Shown: positions 14,862 to 21,923, counted from the stretch's first letter. The stretch: DNA of 24,441 nucleotides from VBDM01 sp049663805 (GCA_049663805.1 JBATEB010000046.1:1-24441), one strand, 5' to 3'. Made by a program: numbers and translations. Notes: a model not told the origin generated them from the letters alone.

Positions 14862-15143
14862 ATGGCCTCCACGACAACTCTCAAGCTTCCCCCAGAACTC
14901 AGATCGCGCGTCTCGGCGCTGGCAAGAAAAACCGGGCGCTCCCCTCACAGCCTCATGCTGGAAGCGATCGAACGGCACACCGCCCGGGAAGAGCGGACGC
15001 GCGAATTCGTGAAGGAGGCTCTGGCGGCAGACCGGGCCATAGACGGAGGCGGCGAAGTGTACGCCGCCCGCGATGTGCACGCCTGGCTCGAGCGGCTGGC
15101 GAAAGGGAAGAAACCCGCGCGGCCGAAGCCGTGGCGGAAATAG
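14862..15143 (+). CDS. Ribbon-helix-helix (CopG/ParD-like) antitoxin
   Basis: A 93-residue protein whose N-terminal 45 residues match a ribbon-helix-helix DNA-binding domain: strand TTTLKLPPEL, then SRVSALARKTGRSPHSLMLEAIERHT. The C-terminal half (RTREFVKEALAADRAID through WLERLAKG) should be the toxin-wrapping region. RHH antitoxins bind their own promoter as dimers and neutralise ParE/RelE toxins. ATG at 14862 begins the domain precisely, while the frame is open further upstream without homologous residues. No clear ribosome-binding site is seen. It overlaps the toxin gene by 13 nt. Confidence 0.9.
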   Translation: MASTTTLKLPPELRSRVSALARKTGRSPHSLMLEAIERHTAREERTREFVKEALAADRAIDGGGEVYAARDVHAWLERLAKGKKPARPKPWRK

Positions 15144-15424
15144 TCTATTCGCCGAACGCGATCGCAAACCTCGAGCGCGCTTTCGAGTACCTCGCCGACA
15201 AGGACCCGCGCGCCGCGCTGGCGGCGGCGTCGGCGATCCGCACCGCGGTCGAAGTGCTCGCGCGACATCCCCTCATCGGCCGCTCCATCGAAGGCGAGTT
15301 GCGCGAGTTGGTGATCTCATTCGGCAGGACCGGATACGTCGCGCTCTACCGGTTCGCGCCTTCCGAAAATAGAGTCCGCGTGCTGGCGATACGGCACCAG
15401 CGGGAACTCGACTATCCGGCTTGA
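15131..15424 (+). CDS. ParE/RelE superfamily toxin
   Basis: A 97-residue toxin of normal length: MAEIVYSPNAIANLERAFEY, helix LAAASAIRTAVEVLARHP, GRSIEGELRELVISF, and C-terminal YVALYRF and VRVLAIRHQRELDY. The last segments are the hallmark strands of ParE/RelE proteins. ParE inhibits gyrase and RelE cleaves ribosome-bound mRNA. The ending RHQRELDY favours the ParE-like branch, but the target is not proven. The start is GTG, lying inside the 3' end of the antitoxin gene (13-nt overlap), so translation is coupled. The 3' end overlaps the convergent VOC gene by 13 nt. Confidence 0.92.
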   Translation: MAEIVYSPNAIANLERAFEYLADKDPRAALAAASAIRTAVEVLARHPLIGRSIEGELRELVISFGRTGYVALYRFAPSENRVRVLAIRHQRELDYPA

Positions 15425-15843
15425 CGCCCGGCGAGCACCGACTCGAAACGCATCCATTGCCTGAGCTCGATGGGATAGCCGTCGGGGTCGCGGATCTCGG
15501 CGCGGGCGTACTTCTCCCTGAACACCGGGCCCCAGACCGGATCGATTCCCTTTCCCTTCAGGTATTCGAGCGTCTTTCGCATATCGTCGACCTCGAGCGC
15601 CATCATGCGGTAGCCGAGCTGAAGGTTCTGCGGCGCGGGCTCGGCCGGCATGCCTTCGTAAGTCAAGAGCTCGATCGCGGTTCCGCCCAGGTCGAGATAG
15701 GCGATGGCGAGCGAACCGCCGGTTTCCTTCAGTGGGACGCGGTCGCGGAATCGCAGCTTGAAGCCGAGCACGCCGGTGTAGAAGGCGACGCTGCGCTCGG
15801 GTTCATTGGTGACGATCTCGACGTGGTCGATTTTCTTGAACAA
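15412..15843 (-). CDS. VOC (glyoxalase/bleomycin resistance) family protein, TTG start
   Basis: A 143-residue vicinal-oxygen-chelate protein made of two beta-alpha-beta-beta-beta modules: FKKIDHVEIVTNEPERSVAFY with GTAIELL, and GYRMMALEVDD with IRDPDGYPIELRQ. Metal-ligand positions are H7, E58 and E126. The third, normally His in the second module, is M80, so metal binding may be altered. I choose TTG at 15843 because GGAGG lies 6 nt upstream and the protein then begins FKKIDHVEI, as homologues do. An ATG at 15855 would have no properly spaced ribosome-binding site. VOC members include methylmalonyl-CoA epimerases, dioxygenases and lyases, and I cannot choose between them. It follows the deleted DUF5131-like gene on the same strand. 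Confidence 0.88.
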   Translation of the reverse strand: MFKKIDHVEIVTNEPERSVAFYTGVLGFKLRFRDRVPLKETGGSLAIAYLDLGGTAIELLTYEGMPAEPAPQNLQLGYRMMALEVDDMRKTLEYLKGKGIDPVWGPVFREKYARAEIRDPDGYPIELRQWMRFESVLAGRQAG

Positions 15844-15857
15844 GGGAACCTCCATAC

Positions 15858-16247
15858 CTAGGCCGGTTGCAGCGCCCTGGGCATCTCGCTGTAGGTGCGC
15901 CCGTAGAGCTCGCGACCCGTCAGGTCCTTGCGAACGCCGCCCCACGGGCGGTCGCGCATCGTCGCAAACACGCGCCGGATGTAGGCGAGCGGAATGTCGT
16001 CGTGAAAGAGGTCGCTCATGGAATTCACGAACACGACGCGGGGTTGACGCCGGCCACTCGGAACATCCAGTAGATCAGGGTGCAGCGTCACCTCGAAGCC
16101 GTTGCGGTAGCGGTCGCTGCCCATGGCCTCCAGGCGCCTCGCCATGCGCTCCGCGTAACAGTGCTTGCAGCCCTGGCTGACCTTGGTGCACCCCGTCACG
16201 GGGTTCCAGGTCATCTCGGTCCATTCGATGTGGGAGCGGGTAGGCAT
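15858..16247 (-). pseudogene. DUF5131 (phage Gp37/Gp68-like) gene with in-frame internal deletion
   Basis: A 129-codon open frame. Residues 1-101 match the N-terminus of DUF5131/Gp37Gp68-type proteins: IEWTEMTWNPVTGC, the cysteine cluster C20-x6-C27-x2-C30 of GCTKVSQGCKHCYAERMA, FVNSMSDLFHDDIP and YIRRVFATMRDRPW. Residues 102-123 (WGGVRKDLTGRELYGRTYSEMP) match the extreme C-terminus of the same family, which is normally about 230-260 residues. The central part, including the FQVLTKR and GGESGP regions, is missing. The junction falls at W102, a residue that occurs at both sides in full-length relatives (PWH and QWGG), so recombination across a short shared stretch is likely. The frame is preserved, so a short protein could still be made, but I judge it non-functional. 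Family length is from memory. Confidence 0.75.
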
Positions 16248-16277
16248 CAGGCTTGCCCCACTGCCGAGCGGCGCGAC

Positions 16278-16592
16278 TTAATGTGGCACTAGATTCTGCT
16301 TGTACTGCTCGGTGCGGTCGCCCAGGACGAAGTTGATCGTTTCCTTGACGTCCTCGGAGCAACCGCGGAACACCAGTCGCTCGACGATGTCCGGACCGCG
16401 TTCCAGCACGAGCACGCCAAGCAGTTCGTCCAGAAACGACTGCGTTGCCTCGATACCGCTGAAATCCAGCACCACCTCGCTGTGCTTGGCCAGCAGACTC
16501 TCCAGCTCGTCGCGTATTGCGAGCGCTCGATGGCGCGTGCCCAAGAACCGCTCCGGCGCCACCCTCTTCGACAACGTGAATTCGATTCTCAT
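16278..16592 (-). CDS. STAS-like (DUF4325-type) domain protein
   Basis: A 104-residue protein with strand-helix alternation: MRIEFTLSKRVAPERFLGTRH, ELESLLAKHSEVVLDFSGIEATQSFLDELLGVLVLERG, then RLVFRGCSEDVKETINFVL. The segment VVLDFSGIEATQSFLDELLG is the core of DUF4325 STAS-like proteins, in which a Ser/Thr-containing loop follows the strand. They often follow a GHKL ATPase gene, suggesting anti-sigma/anti-anti-sigma-like pairs. Here the preceding ATPase is truncated. ATG at 16592 has GGGAAG 7 nt upstream. GTG at 16634, overlapping the ATPase stop (GTGA), is an alternative that adds 14 residues. The gene looks intact, but its partner is lost, so it is probably orphaned. Confidence 0.72.
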   Translation of the reverse strand: MRIEFTLSKRVAPERFLGTRHRALAIRDELESLLAKHSEVVLDFSGIEATQSFLDELLGVLVLERGPDIVERLVFRGCSEDVKETINFVLGDRTEQYKQNLVPH

Positions 16593-16630
16593 GGCGCTTC
16601 CCGATTCGAGATCCCCTGTCTTACTCCGGT

Positions 16631-16939
16631 TCACTCCTCGAACTTCAGCCCACTGATTCGCGCGTAGCCTGGCAGGCTTCTCATTATCGGTGCCAAGTCC
16701 ACGTCTTGCAACCGGTTGCGCTGAAGCTCCGCATACGCTGCAACGCCCTGCCAATCTGGGACCGTTTTCCTTTCGCGTGGGTTCCCGTGGGCATCCGCGA
16801 GCCACGCGTCTCCGCTAACGAGCGCGAGGCATCCGCCTGCACGCAATGCGATTTCCCGGGTAACGGTGAGTCCAACCCCCTGGTTGACCGGATCGCGTGC
16901 GAGTCCCACTTCGCGATTGCGGCTCACCCGTGCTTTCAA
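16631..16939 (-). pseudogene. 5'-truncated GHKL-type ATPase remnant
   Basis: The open frame encodes about 100 residues that look like only the C-terminal part of a histidine-kinase-type ATPase. VNQGVGLTVTREIALRAGGCLALVSGDAW fits the G-box (GxGxGL...GG.L..SG). The N-box and the first G-box needed for ATP binding are absent, and a stop codon (TAA, 16948-16946) lies just two codons before the only start-like codon, TTG. No N-terminal ATPase sequence is seen in the other frames up to 17138. It overlaps the STAS-like gene's alternative start (GTGA), the arrangement of an original two-gene unit. I read it as a decayed gene, with a deletion that removed the 5' half. Confidence 0.6.
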
Positions 16940-16945
16940 CGCCGC

Positions 16946-17138
16946 TTAGAGCCGAGGGGGAAGCTGGAACACGCTGTATCTAGGCTTACGAAACGCGCAG
17001 ATGGTCGCGTCCTTGTGTATTCGAGTACCACTCACGATGAACACCTTGCCGCAATTGGGGACAGCGAAAGGCAGCGTTGTTACCTTCCCAGTCCTCGTTC
17101 AGCCCTAGATTATTTGGGTCAAGAGCTTTCGTGGGCAT
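16946..17138 (-). pseudogene. Frameshifted small zinc-ribbon gene
   Basis: An ATG at 17138 with a good ribosome-binding site (AGGTGGG, ~4-5 nt spacing) begins MPTKALDPNNLGLNEDWEGN, continues NAAFRCP, then loses sense and stops at 16986. Removing one C from the CCCC run just after the first Cys codon gives RCPNCGKVFIVSGTRIHKDA, a zinc-ribbon knuckle (CPNC) with a conserved-looking tail, and the frame then ends at 16946. Small proteins with DWEGNNAAF-CP-CGKVFIVS are familiar to me as uncharacterised zinc-ribbon proteins. The second expected Cys pair is not obvious, so the 3' part may also be damaged. A sequencing error cannot be excluded. It starts 8 nt after the EF-G-like stop codon. Confidence 0.6.
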
Positions 17139-17146
17139 TTTCCCAC

Positions 17147-19195
17147 CTACTGCTCCTCCTCCTCCGGCTGCTTGTGCTTGCTCACCAGCTGCGCCTGCGT
17201 ATGCGGCGGCACCGGGGCGTAGTGAGAAAAATCGAACGAGTACGATCCCTGCCCGCCGGTGACCGACTTGAGCCGCGTCTGGTAGTCCGACAGCTCCGAC
17301 AGCGGTGCTTTTCCCTTGATGGTGCTCATGTCCCCGCCGGAGGAGTCCGTGCCCGTGATCTGCCCGCGCTTGCCCGACAGGTCCGAGGTCAGATCCCCCA
17401 TGAACCTGTCCGGCGCGGCGATCTCGACGTTGACGATGGGCTCGAGCACGATCGCGCCCGCCCTGGAAAAAGCGTCGATGATGGCCTTCCGCCCCGCGGA
17501 CACGAACGCCACCTCCTTCGAGTCCACCGCGTGGTGCTTGCCGTCGTATACAGTCACGCGGATGTCGTGCACCGGGTAGCCGGCGATCACGCCCGAATCC
17601 AGCGCCATGCGAACGCCCTTCTCCACCGCCGGGATGAAGACGTTCGGAATCACGCCGCCCTTCACCTTGTCGACGAATTCGTAGCCCTTGCCGCGCGCGA
17701 GCGGCTCGACCCGCAAGAACACCTCGCCGAACTGCCCCGCGCCGCCGGTCTGCTTTTTATGCCGGCAATGCCCTTCGGCGACCTTGGTGATCGTCTCGCG
17801 GTAGGGAATCTTGGGCGGCCGGGTGGAGAGCTCCATCTTGTACTGCTGGCTGAGCTTCTCCAGCTTTCCCCGGATGTGCAGCTCGCCCAGGCCGCGGATC
17901 ACGGTCTCGTTGGTGGTCGCGTGTCGCTCCACCTTGAAGCAGGGATCCTCCAGCTCGAGCTTGTGCAGGACCTCGAACAGGCGCTGCTCGTCGCCCTTTT
18001 TTTTCGTCTCGACCGCGAGGCCGTGCATCGGCACGGGGAACTCGAGCGGGCGCAGGTGGATGTGGTCCTCGTCGTGCGAGTCGTGCAGCACGCAGTCGAA
18101 CTCGATCTCCTCGACCTTGGTCACCGCGCCGATGTCCCCGGGCACGAGCGCGTCGGTCTCGACGTAGTCCTTGCCCTGTATGGTAAACAGATGCCCCGCC
18201 TTGATCGGGCGCCGGCCGTCGCCGGCGAAGAGCTGCGAGTTCGGCGTGATCGTGCCCTGGTGCACGCGGAAGATCCCGACCTTGCCGACGAAGGGGTCGA
18301 CCACGACCTTGAACACGTGCGCGAGCACGTGCGCCTTGGGGCCGGGCACGGCATAGAACTCCTGCGCCCCGTCGCCCTCGCCTTTCAAAAACGGCGGCGG
18401 GTTGCCTTCGGTCGCGTTCGGCGCCAGATTCACGAAAATATCGAGCAGCGCCTCGACCCCGGTGCCGTTCTTGGCCGAAACGAAGCACACCGGGATCAGG
18501 TGCCCTTCGCGCAGCGCCTTTTCGAAGGGCGCGTGCAGCTGCTCCGGGCTCACCTCGCCCTGCTCGAGGTACTTCGCCATCAGCGCCTCGTCGACCTCCA
18601 CCACCTGGTCGACCAGCGCCGAATGCGCCTCCTTGACCGAGGAAAAATCCGACTCGCCCTCGGGATTGAAGAAGCAGTCGACCACCTGCGTGCCGTTTTT
18701 CGACGGCAGGTTGATCGGCAGGCACTCCTTGCCGACGGCGGCGCGGACGCGCTCGAGCAGCGCCGGCAGATCGGCGTTCTCGGCGTCGATGCGATTGATC
18801 ACGATCATGCGGCACAGTTTCCGCTTCGCCGCCCACTTGAGCATGCGGTCGGTGGCGAGCTGGATGCCGGTCTCGGCGTTGACCACGACCACGGCGGTCT
18901 CCACCGCGGCCAGCGCGCCGATCGCCTGCCCCATGAAATCAGGCGAGCCCGGCGTGTCGATCATGTGAATGTGCGTGTTCTTCCAGCCGAAGTTCACGAT
19001 CGCCGAGTTGAGCGAGTGCCTGTACTCCTTCTCGAGCGGATCGAAATCGCAGACGGTGTTGCCCTTTTCGACGCTGCCCGCCGAGGCGATCGCGCCCGCC
19101 CGGGCGAGCAGTGCCTCGGCGAGCGTGGTCTTGCCCGAGCCGGTGTGGCCGACGAGCGCGACCGTGCGGATGGCTTCAGTCGAATACTTGGGCAT
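17147..19195 (-). CDS. Elongation factor G-like GTPase (EF-G paralogue)
   Basis: A 682-residue translational GTPase with all five EF-G domains. Visible G motifs are G1 GHTGSGKTT (16-24), G2 Thr47, G3 DTPGSPDF (80-87) and G4 NRID (134-137). In canonical EF-G G3 reads DTPGHVDF, and its His is the catalytic residue for ribosome-stimulated GTP hydrolysis. Here it is S84, and NKMD is replaced by NRID, so it is a paralogue rather than the housekeeping translocase. Domain IV (ETITKVAEGHCRHKKQTGGAGQFGEV, split here by family convention) and the domain V ending with a Glu-rich tail are present. No ribosomal-protein genes flank it, unlike the str operon. It has its own promoter at 19239-19268 and a GGAGG ribosome-binding site. 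The role is unknown; relatives may act in ribosome rescue, recycling or stress. Confidence 0.93.
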   Translation of the reverse strand: MPKYSTEAIRTVALVGHTGSGKTTLAEALLARAGAIASAGSVEKGNTVCDFDPLEKEYRHSLNSAIVNFGWKNTHIHMIDTPGSPDFMGQAIGALAAVETAVVVVNAETGIQLATDRMLKWAAKRKLCRMIVINRIDAENADLPALLERVRAAVGKECLPINLPSKNGTQVVDCFFNPEGESDFSSVKEAHSALVDQVVEVDEALMAKYLEQGEVSPEQLHAPFEKALREGHLIPVCFVSAKNGTGVEALLDIFVNLAPNATEGNPPPFLKGEGDGAQEFYAVPGPKAHVLAHVFKVVVDPFVGKVGIFRVHQGTITPNSQLFAGDGRRPIKAGHLFTIQGKDYVETDALVPGDIGAVTKVEEIEFDCVLHDSHDEDHIHLRPLEFPVPMHGLAVETKKKGDEQRLFEVLHKLELEDPCFKVERHATTNETVIRGLGELHIRGKLEKLSQQYKMELSTRPPKIPYRETITKVAEGHCRHKKQTGGAGQFGEVFLRVEPLARGKGYEFVDKVKGGVIPNVFIPAVEKGVRMALDSGVIAGYPVHDIRVTVYDGKHHAVDSKEVAFVSAGRKAIIDAFSRAGAIVLEPIVNVEIAAPDRFMGDLTSDLSGKRGQITGTDSSGGDMSTIKGKAPLSELSDYQTRLKSVTGGQGSYSFDFSHYAPVPPHTQAQLVSKHKQPEEEEQ

Positions 19196-19217
19196 GCGGA
19201 CTTCCCTCCTCCCGAAC

Positions 19218-19231
19218 GAGCCGATCGGCTC
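19218..19231. repeat. Perfect 14-bp palindrome at the EF-G-like transcription start
   Basis: GAGCCGATCGGCTC is a perfect palindrome. It begins at the predicted +1 of the EF-G-like transcript and ends about 22 nt before its ATG. It could be an operator or form a 5' hairpin in the mRNA. Only one copy is in the window. Confidence 0.5.
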
Positions 19232-19238
19232 CGCCCTT

Positions 19239-19268
19239 ACTCTACCCGCGCCGCAGTTGGGTCGTCAA
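19239..19268 (-). promoter_or_regulatory. Sigma70 promoter of the EF-G-like gene
   Basis: On the minus strand TTGACG (19268-19263, 5/6) and TAGAGT (19244-19239, 4/6) are 18 bp apart. The predicted start is near 19232. It separates the EF-G-like gene from the clsB cluster upstream. Confidence 0.6.
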
Positions 19269-19285
19269 AAGCGGGCCGGGAGACT

Positions 19286-20449
19286 CTAATAGCGCGGCCC
19301 GCCGACCCCGACCATCCCCATCAGGAAGCGGCTCAGGCCGTACCCGACCCAGATCGGCACTCGCCGCCACAGCGGCAGCTCGAACCAGCTCGTCTTCACG
19401 ATCAAGCGGGCGCCGGTCTGCATGTCGGCCCGCAGCAGGTTCCTCAAGCGGGCGGCGAAACGCCGGTCCTCCACCATGACGTTCGCCTCGCGCGCGAGCA
19501 GCAGGCTGAACGGGTCGATGTTGGACGAGCCGATCGTCGCCCAGTAGCCGTCGACGACCGCCACCTTCGCGTGCATGAAGCTCTTGTGGTACTCGTAGAT
19601 TTCCACCCCCGCCTCGAGCAGCGTGCCGTAGAGCGCGCGCGAGGCGTAGTGCAGCAGCACGTACTCGACCCTGCCCTGCAGAAGCAGCACCACGCGCACG
19701 CCGCGCGCAGCCGCGTGGACGAGCGCGCGGCGGAAGCGCGCCCCGGGGAAGAAATAGGCGCTGGCGATGATGATCTCCTGCTGGGCGGAGGCGATCGCCG
19801 CGAGGTAGGCGTTCTCGATGTCGCGGCGGTGACGGAAGTTGTCGCGCGTCACGAACGCCGCCCGCTGCGGCCCCCTGCGCCCGATCTCGGGCGCGATCCA
19901 ACCGCTCACGCGCAAGCCCCGATCGAGCCGTCTCCAGGCGATCCGGTTCCACAGCAGTATGGCGGCGTGCTGGATCGACGCGAGCAGCGGCCCCTCGACT
20001 TTCACCGCGTAGTCGTAGCGCGGCGAAACCGGGTGCGGCGTATCCCTGTCGTCGATGATGTTGATGCCGCCGACGAAAGCGACCGCCCCGTCGATTACGG
20101 CGAGCTTGCGGTGCATGCGCCGCAGCCGCTCGCTGCGAAACCGGAAATTCCAGGCTTCGGGGCGATACACCAGCAGCTTCGCTCCCGCGGCGCGCAGGCT
20201 CCGGGCGATTTTCCGCGGAAAATCCCTGGAGCCGAAGCCGTCGACGAGCACGCGCACGGCGACGCCTCGTTCGGCGGCGGCGCACAGCGCCCGGGTAATA
20301 CGCTCGCCCGTGCCGTCGGCGGCGTAAATGTAGGTCTCGAGGAGGATCTCGGAGCGCGCCGCCCCGATCGCCGCCTCGAGCGCCGGAAAATACTCGGTGC
20401 CCGAGCGCAGCAGTGTCAGGCGGTTGCCGGGCAGGAACTCGGGCGCCAT
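19286..20449 (-). CDS. clsB: Cardiolipin synthase B-like phospholipase D family protein
   Basis: A 387-residue protein with two HKD catalytic motifs: HRKLAVID (H113, K115, D120) and HAKVAVVD (H293, K295, D300), each followed by the expected GG/GSSN residues. The beginning NRLTLLRSGTEYFPALEAAIGAARSEILLETYIY is typical of ClsB. No N-terminal membrane anchors are seen, as in ClsB and unlike ClsA. The enzyme should join two phosphatidyl groups to make cardiolipin at the inner membrane. ATG at 20449 begins the domain, and the open frame upstream has no homology. The gene follows an endonuclease/exonuclease/phosphatase-family gene after 10 bp, the same order as ybhP-clsB in Escherichia coli, which supports the assignment. 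Confidence 0.92.
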   Translation of the reverse strand: MAPEFLPGNRLTLLRSGTEYFPALEAAIGAARSEILLETYIYAADGTGERITRALCAAAERGVAVRVLVDGFGSRDFPRKIARSLRAAGAKLLVYRPEAWNFRFRSERLRRMHRKLAVIDGAVAFVGGINIIDDRDTPHPVSPRYDYAVKVEGPLLASIQHAAILLWNRIAWRRLDRGLRVSGWIAPEIGRRGPQRAAFVTRDNFRHRRDIENAYLAAIASAQQEIIIASAYFFPGARFRRALVHAAARGVRVVLLLQGRVEYVLLHYASRALYGTLLEAGVEIYEYHKSFMHAKVAVVDGYWATIGSSNIDPFSLLLAREANVMVEDRRFAARLRNLLRADMQTGARLIVKTSWFELPLWRRVPIWVGYGLSRFLMGMVGVGGPRY

Positions 20450-20459
20450 CCCGGCGCGC

Positions 20460-21206
20460 TCACTCGAGCTGCAGGTGCGCCGAGAGCGCGGCGTGGTCCG
20501 ACAGTCGCGACCACATCGGGCCGCGATGGACGTGGGCGTGGCGCACGCGAAAACCACGCACGTAGATCCGGTCCAGGCGCAGCATCGGGAAGGCGCTCGG
20601 GAAGCTGCGTGCCGGCCGCCCCCAGTGATCGGCGAGGGCCTCGTTCAGTCCGAGCGCGGCGGCAAGGCGCCTGCCCGCCAGGTTGCGCCAATCGTTGAAG
20701 TCGCCCGCGACCACCACCGGCGCGCCCTCCGGCACGGCCCGGTGCAGCCGCTCGATCAGCGCGCCGACCTGGTGGCGCCGGGCGCGCTCGGTCAGCGCGA
20801 GGTGGACGCAGATGCAGTGCAGCCGCGCGGAAGCGCCGGGCACCTCGATTTCGCAATGCAGAAGGCCGCGGCTCTCGCGCCGGTGGAAGGAAACGTCCTC
20901 GTTCTCCGACCAGCGGATCGGGTAGCGGCTGAGGATGGCATTGCCGTGATGGCCTTGAGCGTAGACCGCATTGCGGCCGTAGGCGTAGTCCGACCAGATT
21001 TCATCGGCGAGAAACTCGTACTGCGGCTCGGCCGGCCAGTCCTCGAAGCGCAGGGCGTTGCGGATATGGTGTCCCTGGACTTCCTGAAGAAAAATGATGT
21101 CGGCGCCGAGCAGGCGCAGCCGCTCCCGCAGCTCGTGGATCATCATGCGGCGGTTGAACTGCGAGAAGCCCTTGTGGATATTGTAGGTGGCGATATGAAG
21201 GTTCAT
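20460..21206 (-). CDS. Endonuclease/exonuclease/phosphatase family protein (YbhP-like)
   Basis: A 248-residue protein with the full set of EEP active-site motifs: ATYNIHKG (N9), FLQEVQ (E42), HGNAILSRYP, CVHLALTERARR, VVAGDFNDW, and the terminal SDHAAL (D237, H238). The fold includes DNase I, exonuclease III and sphingomyelinase-type phosphodiesterases. The close operon with clsB, conserved as ybhP-clsB in Escherichia coli, suggests a phospholipid or lipid-linked substrate, but this is inferred from context. No signal peptide is seen. ATG at 21206 lacks a clear ribosome-binding site. Confidence 0.92.
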   Translation of the reverse strand: MNLHIATYNIHKGFSQFNRRMMIHELRERLRLLGADIIFLQEVQGHHIRNALRFEDWPAEPQYEFLADEIWSDYAYGRNAVYAQGHHGNAILSRYPIRWSENEDVSFHRRESRGLLHCEIEVPGASARLHCICVHLALTERARRHQVGALIERLHRAVPEGAPVVVAGDFNDWRNLAGRRLAAALGLNEALADHWGRPARSFPSAFPMLRLDRIYVRGFRVRHAHVHRGPMWSRLSDHAALSAHLQLE

Positions 21207-21262
21207 GATGCACGCGGAGTGTACCCCGGGCGAGACGAACGGTTCGTTCCGCTAGCGACCGC

Positions 21263-21901
21263 TTACCTCGCGCCTTCCCGTTGCGGTGCCGGCCGGCCCC
21301 GCGCGACGGCGTAGCGCCGCTCGATCTCGTTGACCATGGACTGGAGCCTGCGCTCGAGCGACCGGCGCACGAGGGGCATGCCGATGAGCGGCGGCAGGAA
21401 AAAATCGGGCACGAAGCGCCCGGTGTAGTCGAGCCGCAGGCCGTTCGTGGACGCTTTCAGCTCGTAGCTCGCTTCCATGTCCTTCAGGTTGCCTTCAACC
21501 GTGCGGGCGACGATACGCCGCGGCGGCTGCTCGGACACCGAAAGGACCACGTCGATGGCCTGCCTGAAAAAAAAGAACCCGAACTCGCCCTTCTGCTCGA
21601 CCAGGACGCTGCCCCCGTCGCGCCGCACCACCCGCGAGCTCCTCATGTCCGGGATGAACTCGGCGAGATGATCATAGTCGGTCAGCACTTCCCAGGCGGT
21701 CGGCAGATCGGCATTCACTTGGGCCGAGGCCCTGACCGAGACGAACTCCCCTTCGCGCGCGACCTCGATCCTGAGCTCTCCGGCGGAGGCGACTCGCGAC
21801 GCGCCCTGCAGGGCGGCGAATTCGCAAAGCGCGACCGCGGCGGCCCCGCCGCGCCATCCGGGGCTCGGGGTGACGCTCTTGCCGGCGTTTGTCGGGAGCA
21901 T
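21263..21901 (-). CDS. SRPBCC (START/COQ10-like) domain protein
   Basis: A 212-residue protein. The N-terminal ~40 residues (MLPTNAGKSVTPSPGWRGGAAAVALCEF) contain a weak hydrophobic stretch that could be a poor signal peptide or anchor. Residues 45-195 form the SRPBCC fold: VRASAQVNADLPTAWEVLTDYDHLAEFIPDMRSSRVVRR, then VEGNLKDMEASYEL, then the long C-terminal helix RRSLERRLQSMVNEIERRY. Such proteins bind lipids or polyketides, or act like RatA/COQ10 on quinones. The substrate is not predictable. It lies 22 bp downstream of nudB and 56 bp upstream of the YbhP-like gene on the same strand, so probably in the same operon. It is an addition to the order nudB-YbhP-clsB that I know from betaproteobacteria. 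Confidence 0.85.
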   Translation of the reverse strand: MLPTNAGKSVTPSPGWRGGAAAVALCEFAALQGASRVASAGELRIEVAREGEFVSVRASAQVNADLPTAWEVLTDYDHLAEFIPDMRSSRVVRRDGGSVLVEQKGEFGFFFFRQAIDVVLSVSEQPPRRIVARTVEGNLKDMEASYELKASTNGLRLDYTGRFVPDFFLPPLIGMPLVRRSLERRLQSMVNEIERRYAVARGRPAPQREGAR

Positions 21902-21923
21902 GTCCCTGCGCGTTTCCGCGGCC

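Noticed and set aside
15131..15133. Treating the ParE reading frame as an extension from far upstream (14846)
   Set aside because: The upstream part is the out-of-frame shadow of the RHH antitoxin. GTG at 15131 starts exactly at the ParE domain.
16706..20698. A very long plus-strand open frame opposite the EF-G-like, clsB and EEP genes
   Set aside because: It is antisense to well-recognised genes. Its translation is low-complexity (Arg/His/Asp/Leu-rich), as expected from the GC-rich wobble frame.
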